Shown here: piece after piece, positions 26,435 to 34,332 of the stretch | How the letters are laid out: the number at the start of each line of letters is the position of its first letter | Position numbering within the stretch: position 1 is the stretch's first letter | Assembly: GCF_008086045.1 (NCBI RefSeq) | Contig: NZ_VSEY01000014.1 | Location: 186,001-250,000 of the forward strand | DNA from: Nonomuraea sp. PA05 | GTDB taxonomy: Bacteria; Actinomycetota; Actinomycetes; Streptosporangiales; Streptosporangiaceae | Length of the DNA: 64,000 nucleotides | Direction: 5' to 3' | The notes under the pieces: generated by a model | The model's input: only the letters and a program-made list of their open reading frames with translations | Told to the model about the DNA's origin: nothing | The model's database searches: none | Program-made: the position numbers and the translations under genes

Positions 26435-26997
26435 ACGCCGTGCATGAGGGTGTCGATCACCTTCTTCGCCACCGCGTCAGCGTCCTGACCTGGGGGAGTG
26501 CCGCCGTGCGCGGCCTCCCCCAGCAGCGCGCCGCCGTGCGCGGCCTCCCCCAGCAGCGCGAGATAGACCTGCCTGGCCCAGACGATGTCGGCGCCGGGCC
26601 CCAGCAGCTTCGCGAAGACCTCCTCGCACACCCCCATCACCTCCGCCTGCACGGCCTGGGCCCGCGTGCTGAGCGGGATCTGCCTGGCCAGCGTGAAGTG
26701 CCAGGCGGGCTTGATCTGCAGGATGCCGGCGGTGGCCTGGTGCAGCGCGACCAGCGGGGGAGCGGTGTGCGGGCGGGCGGCGTGCACCGCGTCCAGGATC
26801 TCCTGCCAGGCGGTCACCTCCATGGCCTCGATCAGCGCCTCCCTGCTGGCGAACCTGCGGTGGACGGTGGCCCTGGCGACGCCGGCCGCCTCCGCGATCT
26901 GCTCCATCGTGGCCACCGGGCTGGCGCTCAGCACGTCTTCCGCCGCCGCCATGATCGCGCGCATGCTGCGCTCGGCGTCGGCCCGCAGTCTTCCCAT
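26419..26997 (-). CDS. TetR-family transcriptional regulator
   Basis: 192-aa TetR regulator. The N-terminal HTH is typical (IMAAAEDVLSASPVATMEQIAEAAGVARATVHRRFASREALIEAM), and the C-terminal ligand-binding domain is helical. It is divergent from the SDR gene across a 72-bp gap that carries a strong palindrome, so it very likely represses that gene and itself. Its C-terminal region has a 10-residue duplication (ALLGEAAHGG) caused by a 30-bp tandem repeat. The last 16 bases overlap the 3' end of the convergent protease gene. Confidence 0.9.
   Translation of the reverse strand: MGRLRADAERSMRAIMAAAEDVLSASPVATMEQIAEAAGVARATVHRRFASREALIEAMEVTAWQEILDAVHAARPHTAPPLVALHQATAGILQIKPAWHFTLARQIPLSTRAQAVQAEVMGVCEEVFAKLLGPGADIVWARQVYLALLGEAAHGGALLGEAAHGGTPPGQDADAVAKKVIDTLMHGVQRTA
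26500..26559. repeat. 30-bp tandem duplication inside TetR gene
   Basis: 26500-26529 and 26530-26559 are identical 30-bp units. They are in frame and duplicate ten residues near the C-terminus of the TetR protein. Confidence 0.95.
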
Positions 26998-27019
26998 GGG
27001 AAGGAACGTTACCGCCTCG

Positions 27020-27042
27020 AACTGCGACAAAGTGTTGCAGTT
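27020..27042. promoter_or_regulatory. Palindromic TetR operator between TetR and SDR genes
   Basis: AACTGCGACA (27020-27029) and TGTTGCAGTT (27033-27042) pair at 9 of 10 positions around AAG. It lies between the divergent starts, the usual place for an autoregulatory TetR site. Confidence 0.75.
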
Positions 27043-27069
27043 TGGTGAGAATCTGCTACTTTCTTGCTC

Positions 27070-27879
27070 ATGAACACCAAGGGAACCGCTCTCGTCACCG
27101 GCGCGTCCTCCGGCCTCGGCGCCGAGTTCGCCCGCGCGCTCGCCGCCCGCGGGCACGACCTCGCGCTGGTCGCCAGGTCCGCGCCGGCCCTCCGGACGCT
27201 CGCCGCCGACCTGCGCCGCGACCACGGCGTCCGCGCGGAGGTCATCGTCCAGGACCTGTCCGCGCCCGACGCGGCCACCCGGGTCGCCGAACAGAGCGCC
27301 GGCCTCGGGCTCACCGTCGACCTGCTGGTCAACAACGCCGGCTTCGGCACGGCCGGACACTTCGACCGGATCGCCGCCGAACGCGAGCACGACGAGCTCA
27401 TGGTCAACGTCGTGTCGCTGGTGGGGCTCACGCACGCGTTCCTGCCCGAGATGCTCAGGCGCGGCACCGGCGGCGTGATCAACGTGGGCTCCACGGCCGG
27501 GTTCAACGTCGCGCCGTACTTCGCGACCTACGCCGCGTCCAAGACGTTCGTGCTCAACTTCAGCCTCGCCCTGTGGAGCGAGCTGCGCGGCAGCGGCGTG
27601 AAGGTGCTCGCCGTCACGCCCGGCCCGGTCGAGACGGCCTTCTTCGACCGTATCGGCACCAGGAAGGCCGCCATCGGCGCCACCCCCGCCACCCCCGCGT
27701 CCGTCGTCGCCGACGCCCTGCGGGCCTACGACCGCGACCGGGGCTACGTCGTCCCCGGCCGCGGCAACTTCGCCATGGCCCACCTCATGCCGCGCCGGCC
27801 GCGCAAGCTCGTCGCCCTGCTCGGCCGGCGCGTCACCCGGCAGGTGGCCGACGAGCTCACGCCCAGCGTGGCCCGGTGA
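27070..27879 (+). CDS. Short-chain dehydrogenase/reductase (SDR)
   Basis: 269-aa NAD(P)-dependent oxidoreductase of the classical SDR group. It has the cofactor motif TGASSGLG at the N-terminus, NNAG near residue 85, the active-site Ser in INVGSTAG, and YAASK as the catalytic Tyr-Lys pair. The substrate is unknown; control by the adjacent TetR suggests a response to a small hydrophobic compound. The ATG at 27070 is preferred over TTG at 27064. The 3' end overlaps the convergent ATPase gene by 23 bp. Confidence 0.9.
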   Translation: MNTKGTALVTGASSGLGAEFARALAARGHDLALVARSAPALRTLAADLRRDHGVRAEVIVQDLSAPDAATRVAEQSAGLGLTVDLLVNNAGFGTAGHFDRIAAEREHDELMVNVVSLVGLTHAFLPEMLRRGTGGVINVGSTAGFNVAPYFATYAASKTFVLNFSLALWSELRGSGVKVLAVTPGPVETAFFDRIGTRKAAIGATPATPASVVADALRAYDRDRGYVVPGRGNFAMAHLMPRRPRKLVALLGRRVTRQVADELTPSVAR

Positions 27880-30800
27880 GCGGCCGGCTCCTGCTCCTGT
27901 CGATGACCTCCTCCGTCGTCAGCGGAGAGCTGGGATGCCAGGTCAGGCACATGGGCACCCGCGTCTTGGCGAACGCGGCGCCCTCCCGCGCCACGTAGAA
28001 CTCACCCGAGCTCAACCGCGACACGTCAGGCACGTCACCGCCCTTCGACCGGGCCATCTCCCTGGCGGCGGTGATCTGGATCGGCGCGTTGAGCAGGCCG
28101 AAGAACTGCGTGGCCGAGTTACCAGGGATGTGGTTGTGCAGGCCCTTGGGCGCCTGGGTGGCGAAGACCAGGCCGAGGCCGTACTTGCGGGCCTGCGACG
28201 CGAGCAGCACCGTGCTGCGGGTCGAGGCCGACGGGCCGGTCGCCGGTGCGAACGTCTGCGCCTCGTCCATCACCAGCAGCGCGCCCAGCGGCCGGTTCTG
28301 CGCAGGATGCCGCTTGAACCAGACGAACAGCTCCATCTGCAACTGGCTCACGAAGCTCTGCCGCTGCTCCACGGAAGGCAGCCCGACCAGGCTGATCACC
28401 GACACCCGCGCCCGCTTCCCCTCAGGCGGCGTCACCAGCAGGCCCGGATCCACCGGCGTGCCCGCGCCGCCGAACAGCGGATCGTTGTCCATCGCGGCCG
28501 TCAGCGACTGGGCCAGCTCGGCGGCGATGCGCGGCGCGTTGGCCAGCTCGCTCACCCCGTCAGGCAGGTCGGCCAGCAGCGCCGCGAACCCCTTGAGGCT
28601 CGTCGCGCCCCGGCGGCCGTAGTGCGCCAGCGCCTTGCGCAGCACGGCCTGGCCGAGCTGTGCCTTGCCGGTGTTGGCGTCCAGGCGGATACGCGGCGCG
28701 ATGAACGCCACCGCGGCCTCGACCGCCTCGGTGAACTCGTCGGGGTCGTCGGCCAGGCCCGCGAAGTCCGGCAGCGGCTGGAACGCCAGCGGGCGGCCAC
28801 CCGCTCTGCCGGGCGTCCAGATCACCACGTCGGTGCCGGTCAGGTACGTCTCGGCGCGGCGGGCGTCGTTCTCCATCCAGGTCGTGGGCGGGTGCGGCCA
28901 GCGTTCTCCCAGTCTGGCCAGGTCGTTGTTCGGGTCGAGGACGATGGCGGAGACGCCGAGGAGGGCGCACTCCTCGATCAGGCGCCTGATGAGCACCGTC
29001 TTGCCGGAACCTGAGCCGGCGAAGATCGTGACGTGCTTTCTGAGTGCTTCCAGGGCCAGGGTCACGGGGGCGCCGTCGGCCGTCCTCCTGCCGATCACGA
29101 GGGACGGGGTGCGCGTCGCGGGGGCCTCGGAACCGGGGTGCGGCGAGCGTGCGGGTGGGGGTGCCGAGTGCGGGCTGACGGGCGAGCGTGCGGGTGGGGG
29201 TGCCGAGTGCGGGTTGGCGGGCGGGAGCGCGGGTGGGGGTGCCGTACGGGGCTCCGGAACGCTCCACGCCTCGGCCAGCGCCTCCCGCAGGAACCACACC
29301 CCGGACGTCGGCCGGCGTCCGGCCAGCCAGGCCGCCAGGTGCGGCGGGTTCTCCGCGAGCAGCACCCGCAGCGCGGCCAGCACCCGGAGATCCTTCTCGC
29401 TCACCGGCAGGGTCCGCCCGCCCGCCTGCTCGAACTCCCGCAGGGCCGCCCGCGTCGCCGCGCCCTGCGACCACGGCGTGTTCCGCAGCAGGAACAGCCG
29501 CCGCTTCGGCACCGCCGCGTCCAGCCCCGCCGCCACGGACGCCCGCCGGATCCGGTTCAGCGCCGCGTTGCCGTGCCCGGCGGAGACCGCGCGGAAGGCC
29601 CAGTGGATCTCGTCCTCCCTGGACTCGTCGAGGGTGCGGCGCAGCCGCGCGTGCAGCGGCGGCTTCGGGCTCGGCGGCGGGTCCACGCTGAACGCCAGGC
29701 CGCCGCCGCCCCGCTCGGCGATCCACGCCGACAGCCCGGCGGCCAGCAGCGCGGGCATCGTCGCGTCCTCGGTCGTCTGGTCGAAGCGCGGCGCCGGGCC
29801 GCCGTCCCGCAGCTCCGCGAACCGCGCGTCGATCACGCTCAGGTCCTCGGGCGGCAGGTGCGGCGCCACCGTCGCGACGGGCTCGGCGGGCTCCTGCTCG
29901 GCGGCGAAGCCGGTCAGCTCCCTGACCTCCTCGTCCAGCAGGCAGGCGCGGACGTGCTGGTCGATGCGCCGCAGCAGCTCGCGCGGGGTGAAGCCGGGCG
30001 CCTGCTCGAAGGCCTCGGGCCGCACCGGCCACGTCGGGTAGGGCGGCTTGACGCCCGCCTCGCCGTACTGGACCTCGAAGCGTCTGGTGACGATGGCGCG
30101 GGCGGTCTCCGCGTCCGGGATGGTCATGAGCTGGACCGCCTGCCTGAAGCGGTCGCGCACCGTGTCCACCGCCACGTTCTCGATCAGCGCCCAGGTGGCG
30201 GGGATGCAGGTCACCACGGTCAGCGTCCTGCGGGTGACCTCCCGCAGCGCCATGAGACCGCCCGCGATGCGCTCGATCATCAGCGCCTCGCCGTGCTCGT
30301 GGACGGCCCCCGCGGTCGCGGTCGAGGACTGCGCCACCAGGGGGTCGATCTGGTCCACCGCGATGATCGTCGGCCCGGTCAGCGCCAGCAGGCGGGAGAC
30401 GTCCCTGACGATCTCCTGCGGCGACCTGCCGAGCTGCCTGATGCCCCACCTGGCGCGCTCGCCGGCCTCCCCCTCCGGAGCCGACGACAGGAACGCCTCC
30501 CCGAGATCCTGAAGGCCGAGGTCGTCGCCGGCCAGCAGCACCAGGGCGCGCACGGTGTCCTGGCACTCCCGGCCGGCCTGGGGCTCCCTGCGGCGCAGCG
30601 CCACCACGAACGCGTCCAGCTCCTCCCGGGTGACGGGCCGCTTGCCGGTGATCGCCCGCCTGGCCATGCGGGTCAGGCCGGTCTCCGTGGCCAGCCGGTC
30701 GAGGAACAGCGTGAGCTGCGCCTGGCCGTCCGGGCCCCGGCGCGACAGGCTGTCCAGGATCGACACCATGGTGCTCTCCCAGAAGCCCCTGGCGTCCAGC

Positions 30801-31075
30801 AGCCCCACGAGGACGAAGTAGCCGCCCTGGCTCTGCACCTGCTCCCGGACCCAGCCGAGCAGGTGCGTCTTGCCCGTTCCCCGCTGACCCTGGATCACCA
30901 CGCCGATCGGGCTGGCCTCCGGACGGTGCGCGGCCTCGGCCAGGCCGTCGCGCAGGATCCTGGTGGAAGCGCCGTGCAACCCCGCCACGTGGTACGCCGA
31001 ACGGCGCCACACGTCGTCGGCGCTCTCCGTGTAATTGAAGGTCAGCGCGGCGAGGTCGGGCACGCCGCCCGTCAT
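27857..31075 (-). CDS. Dual-ATPase protein: N-terminal AAA-type NTPase plus C-terminal HerA-like ATPase
   Basis: 1072-aa cytoplasmic protein with two separate P-loop modules. The first has Walker A GQRGTGKT (K69) and a Walker B-like IIAVDQIDPLV (D241, D244), with RDRF arginines near 307-311. The second has AGSGSGKT (K692), VLDPNND, Walker B LLVMDEAQ (D937, E938) and FATQAPKGL, the pattern of HerA/FtsK-superfamily DNA pumps. A Pro-rich linker (about 605-655) with 13-residue repeats joins them. It is the third gene of an operon; its ATG overlaps the preceding stop by 4 bp. HerA-like ATPases often translocate DNA and partner nucleases, so a complex with the upstream nuclease is inferred. Not a system I can name. 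Confidence 0.88.
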   Translation of the reverse strand: MTGGVPDLAALTFNYTESADDVWRRSAYHVAGLHGASTRILRDGLAEAAHRPEASPIGVVIQGQRGTGKTHLLGWVREQVQSQGGYFVLVGLLDARGFWESTMVSILDSLSRRGPDGQAQLTLFLDRLATETGLTRMARRAITGKRPVTREELDAFVVALRRREPQAGRECQDTVRALVLLAGDDLGLQDLGEAFLSSAPEGEAGERARWGIRQLGRSPQEIVRDVSRLLALTGPTIIAVDQIDPLVAQSSTATAGAVHEHGEALMIERIAGGLMALREVTRRTLTVVTCIPATWALIENVAVDTVRDRFRQAVQLMTIPDAETARAIVTRRFEVQYGEAGVKPPYPTWPVRPEAFEQAPGFTPRELLRRIDQHVRACLLDEEVRELTGFAAEQEPAEPVATVAPHLPPEDLSVIDARFAELRDGGPAPRFDQTTEDATMPALLAAGLSAWIAERGGGGLAFSVDPPPSPKPPLHARLRRTLDESREDEIHWAFRAVSAGHGNAALNRIRRASVAAGLDAAVPKRRLFLLRNTPWSQGAATRAALREFEQAGGRTLPVSEKDLRVLAALRVLLAENPPHLAAWLAGRRPTSGVWFLREALAEAWSVPEPRTAPPPALPPANPHSAPPPARSPVSPHSAPPPARSPHPGSEAPATRTPSLVIGRRTADGAPVTLALEALRKHVTIFAGSGSGKTVLIRRLIEECALLGVSAIVLDPNNDLARLGERWPHPPTTWMENDARRAETYLTGTDVVIWTPGRAGGRPLAFQPLPDFAGLADDPDEFTEAVEAAVAFIAPRIRLDANTGKAQLGQAVLRKALAHYGRRGATSLKGFAALLADLPDGVSELANAPRIAAELAQSLTAAMDNDPLFGGAGTPVDPGLLVTPPEGKRARVSVISLVGLPSVEQRQSFVSQLQMELFVWFKRHPAQNRPLGALLVMDEAQTFAPATGPSASTRSTVLLASQARKYGLGLVFATQAPKGLHNHIPGNSATQFFGLLNAPIQITAAREMARSKGGDVPDVSRLSSGEFYVAREGAAFAKTRVPMCLTWHPSSPLTTEEVIDRSRSRPLTGPRWA
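29146..29244. repeat. 39-bp tandem repeat in the ATPase linker
   Basis: Two full units (29146-29184, 29185-29223) and part of a third (from about 29225) encode a Pro/Ser/His-rich 13-residue repeat (SPVSPHSAPPPAR). The unit length is a multiple of three, so copy-number change would only alter the spacing between the two ATPase modules. Confidence 0.85.
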
Positions 31076-31764
31076 GCGGGGCCGATCCACAGCAGGTGCT
31101 TGCGCTGGCCGCCGATGAGGACGGCGGCCTCGCGATCGGCGGGCGTGAGGGTCTTCTGGTTCGACTCGGGGACGAGGTTGACGTCCGGGAGGCGTTCCAT
31201 GCGGGTCAGCGTCTCGTCCACCTGCGCCCTCGGCAGGTCCGCCAGCAGCGCGCGCAGGCCGGCCAGCCCCACCCAGGCGCCGGGGCTCTGTGCCAGTTCG
31301 GCGTACGCGCCGCGCACTCGCGCCTCCAGGCCGCCCGTCGCCAGGCCGCCCGTCGCCAGGTCGCCCGTCGCCAGGTCGCCCGCCTCCAGGTCGCCCGTCT
31401 CGTCGCTTTCGTCGTCCGGCTGGAAGACGTCGGCGAGGCTCTGGTCCGTGCGCCGCATGTAGCGGGGCAGCCAGTCCAGCAGCGCCCGCGCCATCGCCCC
31501 TGACGAGCCCGTCTGCGGCGGGATGTCGCCCGTGCGCAGGTCCTCCGCCAGCCGCGCCCAGCCGGCGTCCGTGAGCACGTGCAGGAACACCCGGCCGGAC
31601 TTCCTGCTCTCGACCAGCTTCAAGGCGTTGAGCCGGTGCCGCCTCTGGCCGTCGATCGTCAGTTTGTGTCGTTGCTTGAGCTCGGTGTTGGAGACCTCAC
31701 GGGCCTCGACGGCCAGCACTACCAGGGCCGAGAAGTCGGGGAGTGAAAGCCCGTTGTGCGGCAT
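31072..31764 (-). CDS. Winged-helix-like protein, middle gene of nuclease/ATPase operon
   Basis: 230-aa protein of unknown family. Residues 1-77 look like a winged helix (LPDFSALVVLAVEAREVSNTELKQRHKL then a basic LNALKLVESRKSGRVFLHVLTDAGWARL). An acidic repeat linker (about 120-148, GDLAT/GGLAT units) follows, then a helical C-terminal domain ending in LIGGQRKHLLWIGPA. It starts 3 bp after the nuclease stop, with GGAAGG inside the end of that gene as ribosome site, and overlaps the ATPase start by 4 bp. A DNA-binding adaptor or specificity role is inferred from position only. Confidence 0.75.
   Translation of the reverse strand: MPHNGLSLPDFSALVVLAVEAREVSNTELKQRHKLTIDGQRRHRLNALKLVESRKSGRVFLHVLTDAGWARLAEDLRTGDIPPQTGSSGAMARALLDWLPRYMRRTDQSLADVFQPDDESDETGDLEAGDLATGDLATGGLATGGLEARVRGAYAELAQSPGAWVGLAGLRALLADLPRAQVDETLTRMERLPDVNLVPESNQKTLTPADREAAVLIGGQRKHLLWIGPA
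31321..31395. repeat. 15-bp tandem repeat, five units
   Basis: Five units at 31321, 31336, 31351, 31366 and 31381, core CGTCGCCAGGTCGCC with small variations. They encode the pentapeptide linker GDLAT/GGLAT in the winged-helix protein. Being in frame, gain or loss of units changes only linker length. Confidence 0.9.
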
Positions 31765-31767
31765 CTC

Positions 31768-32775
31768 TTATCCTTCCGTCCTGCGGCGGCTCCGCAGGAA
31801 CTGTGCGATCTGGCGGACCACGGTTTCCGTGTCGGTCAGTACCTGAACATCGAGGAAGCGCAGGACGGCGTAACCATCGAGCTGGAGGCGCACGTCCCGC
31901 TGCCGGTCGGCGGCGAACTTGGCGGCGCCGCGGTGGTCGGGGCCGTCGATCTCCACCACGCACCGCTCCGCCTCCCAGAGCAGGTCCAGGCGGATGGGGG
32001 TGGCCAGCGGGTGCGGCTGGTACGTCTGGTTCCAGGCGCGGCCCGACGCCCACGCGCGTCCGGTGAGCGCCGCCTCGAGTGCCTGCTCGGCGGGGCTGCC
32101 GGGGTGCGGCCTGCCCGCGATCGCCGGGTACAGCAGGCGGGGGGACGTATCGGCCGGGATGGCGGAATCCATCCGTGGAAGGTGTGGTTTCACCGTCTCC
32201 ACGCGGTCGACGGCGTCCAGCGGGGCGCCCGTGAGCCACACCCCGGCCGGCGCCCGGTGGGCCAGCCACTCGCAGCCCGCGACGAGCACCTCCTGCGCGG
32301 CCGGCGCCAGGCCCGCGGGGACGCGGACCAGGACGGCCAGCCCTGACCTGCCGAAGCTGCCGGCCAGCACCCGGGCCAGGCCCGCCACCCGCACCTCCGG
32401 CCCGAACACACTAGACGGCGCCGGTGACGCCAGCGCCCGTGCCGCCAGTTCGGCGAGGAACGGGCCGTAGTGCTCGCTGGCCGCCGCCCTGCGCAGCGCC
32501 AGCGACCGGACGGCCGCCACGTTCGCGCCGCCGGTCCCCTCGATCCCGGAGGCCTCCGGCAGCCAGGCCGGGAACAGCGCGATGGCCGCCTCGTCCAGCG
32601 AGCGCAGGACCGAGGCGACCAGGCCGGTGAGCGATCGGACCTCGCCGGGAAGGTAGGTGAGGACGGCCGGGGCGTCCGGCGGGAGCGGGTCGACGCTCAG
32701 GGCGACGGCCTCGGCGTCCGCGTCCAGCCGGACCACCCGGCCGGGAGGGAGCTGCGACCACGACCGCACGAGCAC
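31768..32775 (-). CDS. DUF559/Vsr-like PD-(D/E)XK nuclease, first gene of operon
   Basis: 335-aa protein. The C-terminal part (about 255-330) matches the DUF559 endonuclease fold related to Vsr: IRLDLLW (D264), CVVEIDGPDH (E275, D277, H281), then DRQRDVRL and GYAVLRF. The catalytic acidic residues appear intact. The first 230 residues are not recognised; GLAVLVRVP and AGVWLTGAPLDAVDRV look like strands of an ATPase-like fold without a Walker A motif. GTG at 32775 is the likely start; GTG at 32769 is possible. Coupling to the winged-helix and HerA-like genes suggests a DNA-cutting complex. Confidence 0.8.
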   Translation of the reverse strand: MLVRSWSQLPPGRVVRLDADAEAVALSVDPLPPDAPAVLTYLPGEVRSLTGLVASVLRSLDEAAIALFPAWLPEASGIEGTGGANVAAVRSLALRRAAASEHYGPFLAELAARALASPAPSSVFGPEVRVAGLARVLAGSFGRSGLAVLVRVPAGLAPAAQEVLVAGCEWLAHRAPAGVWLTGAPLDAVDRVETVKPHLPRMDSAIPADTSPRLLYPAIAGRPHPGSPAEQALEAALTGRAWASGRAWNQTYQPHPLATPIRLDLLWEAERCVVEIDGPDHRGAAKFAADRQRDVRLQLDGYAVLRFLDVQVLTDTETVVRQIAQFLRSRRRTEG

Positions 32776-32810
32776 CGCCCCAGATGGACCTGATGATCAA
32801 CATCTGTGAC

Positions 32811-32816
32811 GTTATA
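32811..32816 (-). promoter_or_regulatory. -10-like TATAAC before nuclease operon
   Basis: TATAAC on the minus strand, 36 bases before the GTG at 32775 and inside the 47-bp gap after the sensor-domain gene. No good -35 at standard spacing. An inverted repeat CAGATG ... CATCTG (6 bp arms) also lies in the gap. Confidence 0.4.
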
Positions 32817-32822
32817 GGCCCT

Positions 32823-33521
32823 TCAGCCTGCTGTCATGCGATCGGCGAAAGGGGCAGGGGCGCGGGTGAGCATGGCCTGGGCGAGGCTCGCCTTGACCAG
32901 GGCCGCGCCGCGCACCACCGGGACGAGGGTCAGCGCGAACACCACGCCGATCGCGGTGTTGAAGACGACGAACGTCGTGTCGTCGCCGCCGAGGCCGAGC
33001 AGCTCGGGCAGGGTCTGGTCCACGCCGGGCAGGGCGGCGATGATCCAGCCGTACAGGGGGAAGGTGAGGCCGGCCAGGGCGCCGGTCCACCAGACGGCGG
33101 CGACGACGGAGGCGGCCAGCGAGATCGGGAAGGCGATGACGCCGTACAGGAGGTCGAGCGCGGCCTGGCCGTTGGCCAGCGGGTTCATCGTGCGGCGGAA
33201 CCAGCCCGCCCACGCGGGGGCGGGCGGGTAGGGCGGGCGGGCCACGGGGCGGCCGAGCACGCCGGGGAGCGCGACGCGTTCGAAGTCGGCCAGGTTCCTG
33301 GCCGCGGCGGCGGTGGCGGCCAGGATCGGCAGGCCGATGAACACCACCGCGGCGCCCAGCCCGGCCGAGACGCCGGCCACGACGACGGCGAAGTGCAGGA
33401 GGGCCGCCGGCAGGCCGAGCAGGGTGTAGCGGGTGTCGGTGGCGAGGCGGTGCCAGAGGCTGTGGCCGCGCCGGAGGTCGTAGGGGGCGTCGGGGGCGGG
33501 GCTGTGCCGGAGGGCTGTCAT
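32823..33521 (-). CDS. Stand-alone 'putative sensor' membrane domain protein
   Basis: 232-aa membrane protein matching the sensor domain usually found at the N-terminus of actinobacterial histidine kinases (PF13796 type). It shows the paired helices LLGLPAALLHFAVVVAGVSAG and FIGLPILAATAAAARNLADFER, the RRTMNPLANGQAALDLLYGVIAFPIS region, and two further helices. There is no kinase or HTH domain after it. The ATG at 33521 is preferred over the upstream frame start at 33575, which adds only Arg-rich residues. Confidence 0.75.
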   Translation of the reverse strand: MTALRHSPAPDAPYDLRRGHSLWHRLATDTRYTLLGLPAALLHFAVVVAGVSAGLGAAVVFIGLPILAATAAAARNLADFERVALPGVLGRPVARPPYPPAPAWAGWFRRTMNPLANGQAALDLLYGVIAFPISLAASVVAAVWWTGALAGLTFPLYGWIIAALPGVDQTLPELLGLGGDDTTFVVFNTAIGVVFALTLVPVVRGAALVKASLAQAMLTRAPAPFADRMTAG

Positions 33522-33593
33522 GGGGACGACGCTACGGGCGCGCCCCCGGCCCGCTCGATCCCGCGTGCGGCCCAATGCGGGGTAGGGCTGGCA

Positions 33594-34328
33594 CTACTGC
33601 CGGAAGCCGCGCTCGCCCCGGTCGTGGCGGAAGGCGTCCAGGCGGTCGAAGTCCAGCTCGTGCGGCGAGACGGGCGCGTCAGGCGGGCCGGTGAAGAAGC
33701 CCGTGTGCGTCTGCGGGCACGGGTTGGCGAAGCCGGTGACCCCGGCGCACGGGTGGCCCAGGTAGGTGGTCTCGTGGTGCCAGTCGCTGACCGCCACGTA
33801 CGTCATGAACTCGTAGGCCCGCGCCACGCTCATGTGCTGCCACAGCTCGCGCGCGGGCGCGGGGCCGTCCCAGCGGGTCACGGAGAAGGCGGGCACGAGG
33901 ACGGCGTCGAGCCGGTCGTGCCCGGCCAGGCTGGCGGAGTACCACAGGTCGGCGCAGAGCAGCACGTGCAGGCGGCGGCCGTCCAGCTCGAAGCCGCCGC
34001 TCGGCCGGCCGGGCCGCACGCCGGAGCGCAGCTCCAGCCCGTACGGATGCACCTTGTCGTACTCCAGCAGCAGGTCACCGCGCCCGTCGTAGACCGCGCC
34101 CCGGTTGACGGGGCCGTCGTAGTGGGAGCCGCCGACGACCGTCATGCCGGAGCCCTCGGCCAGCGCGCGGACCCTGGCCAGGTAGTCGGCGCGGGGCAGG
34201 CTGGAGCCCGCCAGCTCGGGCAGCAGCACCACGTCCCCCGAGCGGGGGCGGAGCAGCTCTTCGACGGCGTCGAAGTTGGCGTGACCGTCGGGGGACCAGT
34301 GCGGGGGTTGAACCAGGAGGATCTTCAC
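33594..34328 (-). CDS. Carbon-nitrogen hydrolase (nitrilase superfamily)
   Basis: 244-aa amidase-type protein with the full nitrilase triad: E38 in LLPELAGSS, K92 in EYDKVHPYG and C125 in VLLCADLWYS. It would hydrolyse a non-peptide C-N bond, probably an amide. The GTG at 34328 lies 4 bp after the stop of the dual ABC ATPase gene, so it is the last gene of the muropeptide-recycling operon. An amide found in muropeptides is an attractive but unproven substrate. Confidence 0.85.
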   Translation of the reverse strand: MKILLVQPPHWSPDGHANFDAVEELLRPRSGDVVLLPELAGSSLPRADYLARVRALAEGSGMTVVGGSHYDGPVNRGAVYDGRGDLLLEYDKVHPYGLELRSGVRPGRPSGGFELDGRRLHVLLCADLWYSASLAGHDRLDAVLVPAFSVTRWDGPAPARELWQHMSVARAYEFMTYVAVSDWHHETTYLGHPCAGVTGFANPCPQTHTGFFTGPPDAPVSPHELDFDRLDAFRHDRGERGFRQ

Positions 34329-34332
34329 GTCT

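Noticed and set aside
33522..33575. Longer N-terminus for the sensor-domain protein
   Set aside because: The extra 18 residues are Arg/Gly-rich with no similarity to the family start.
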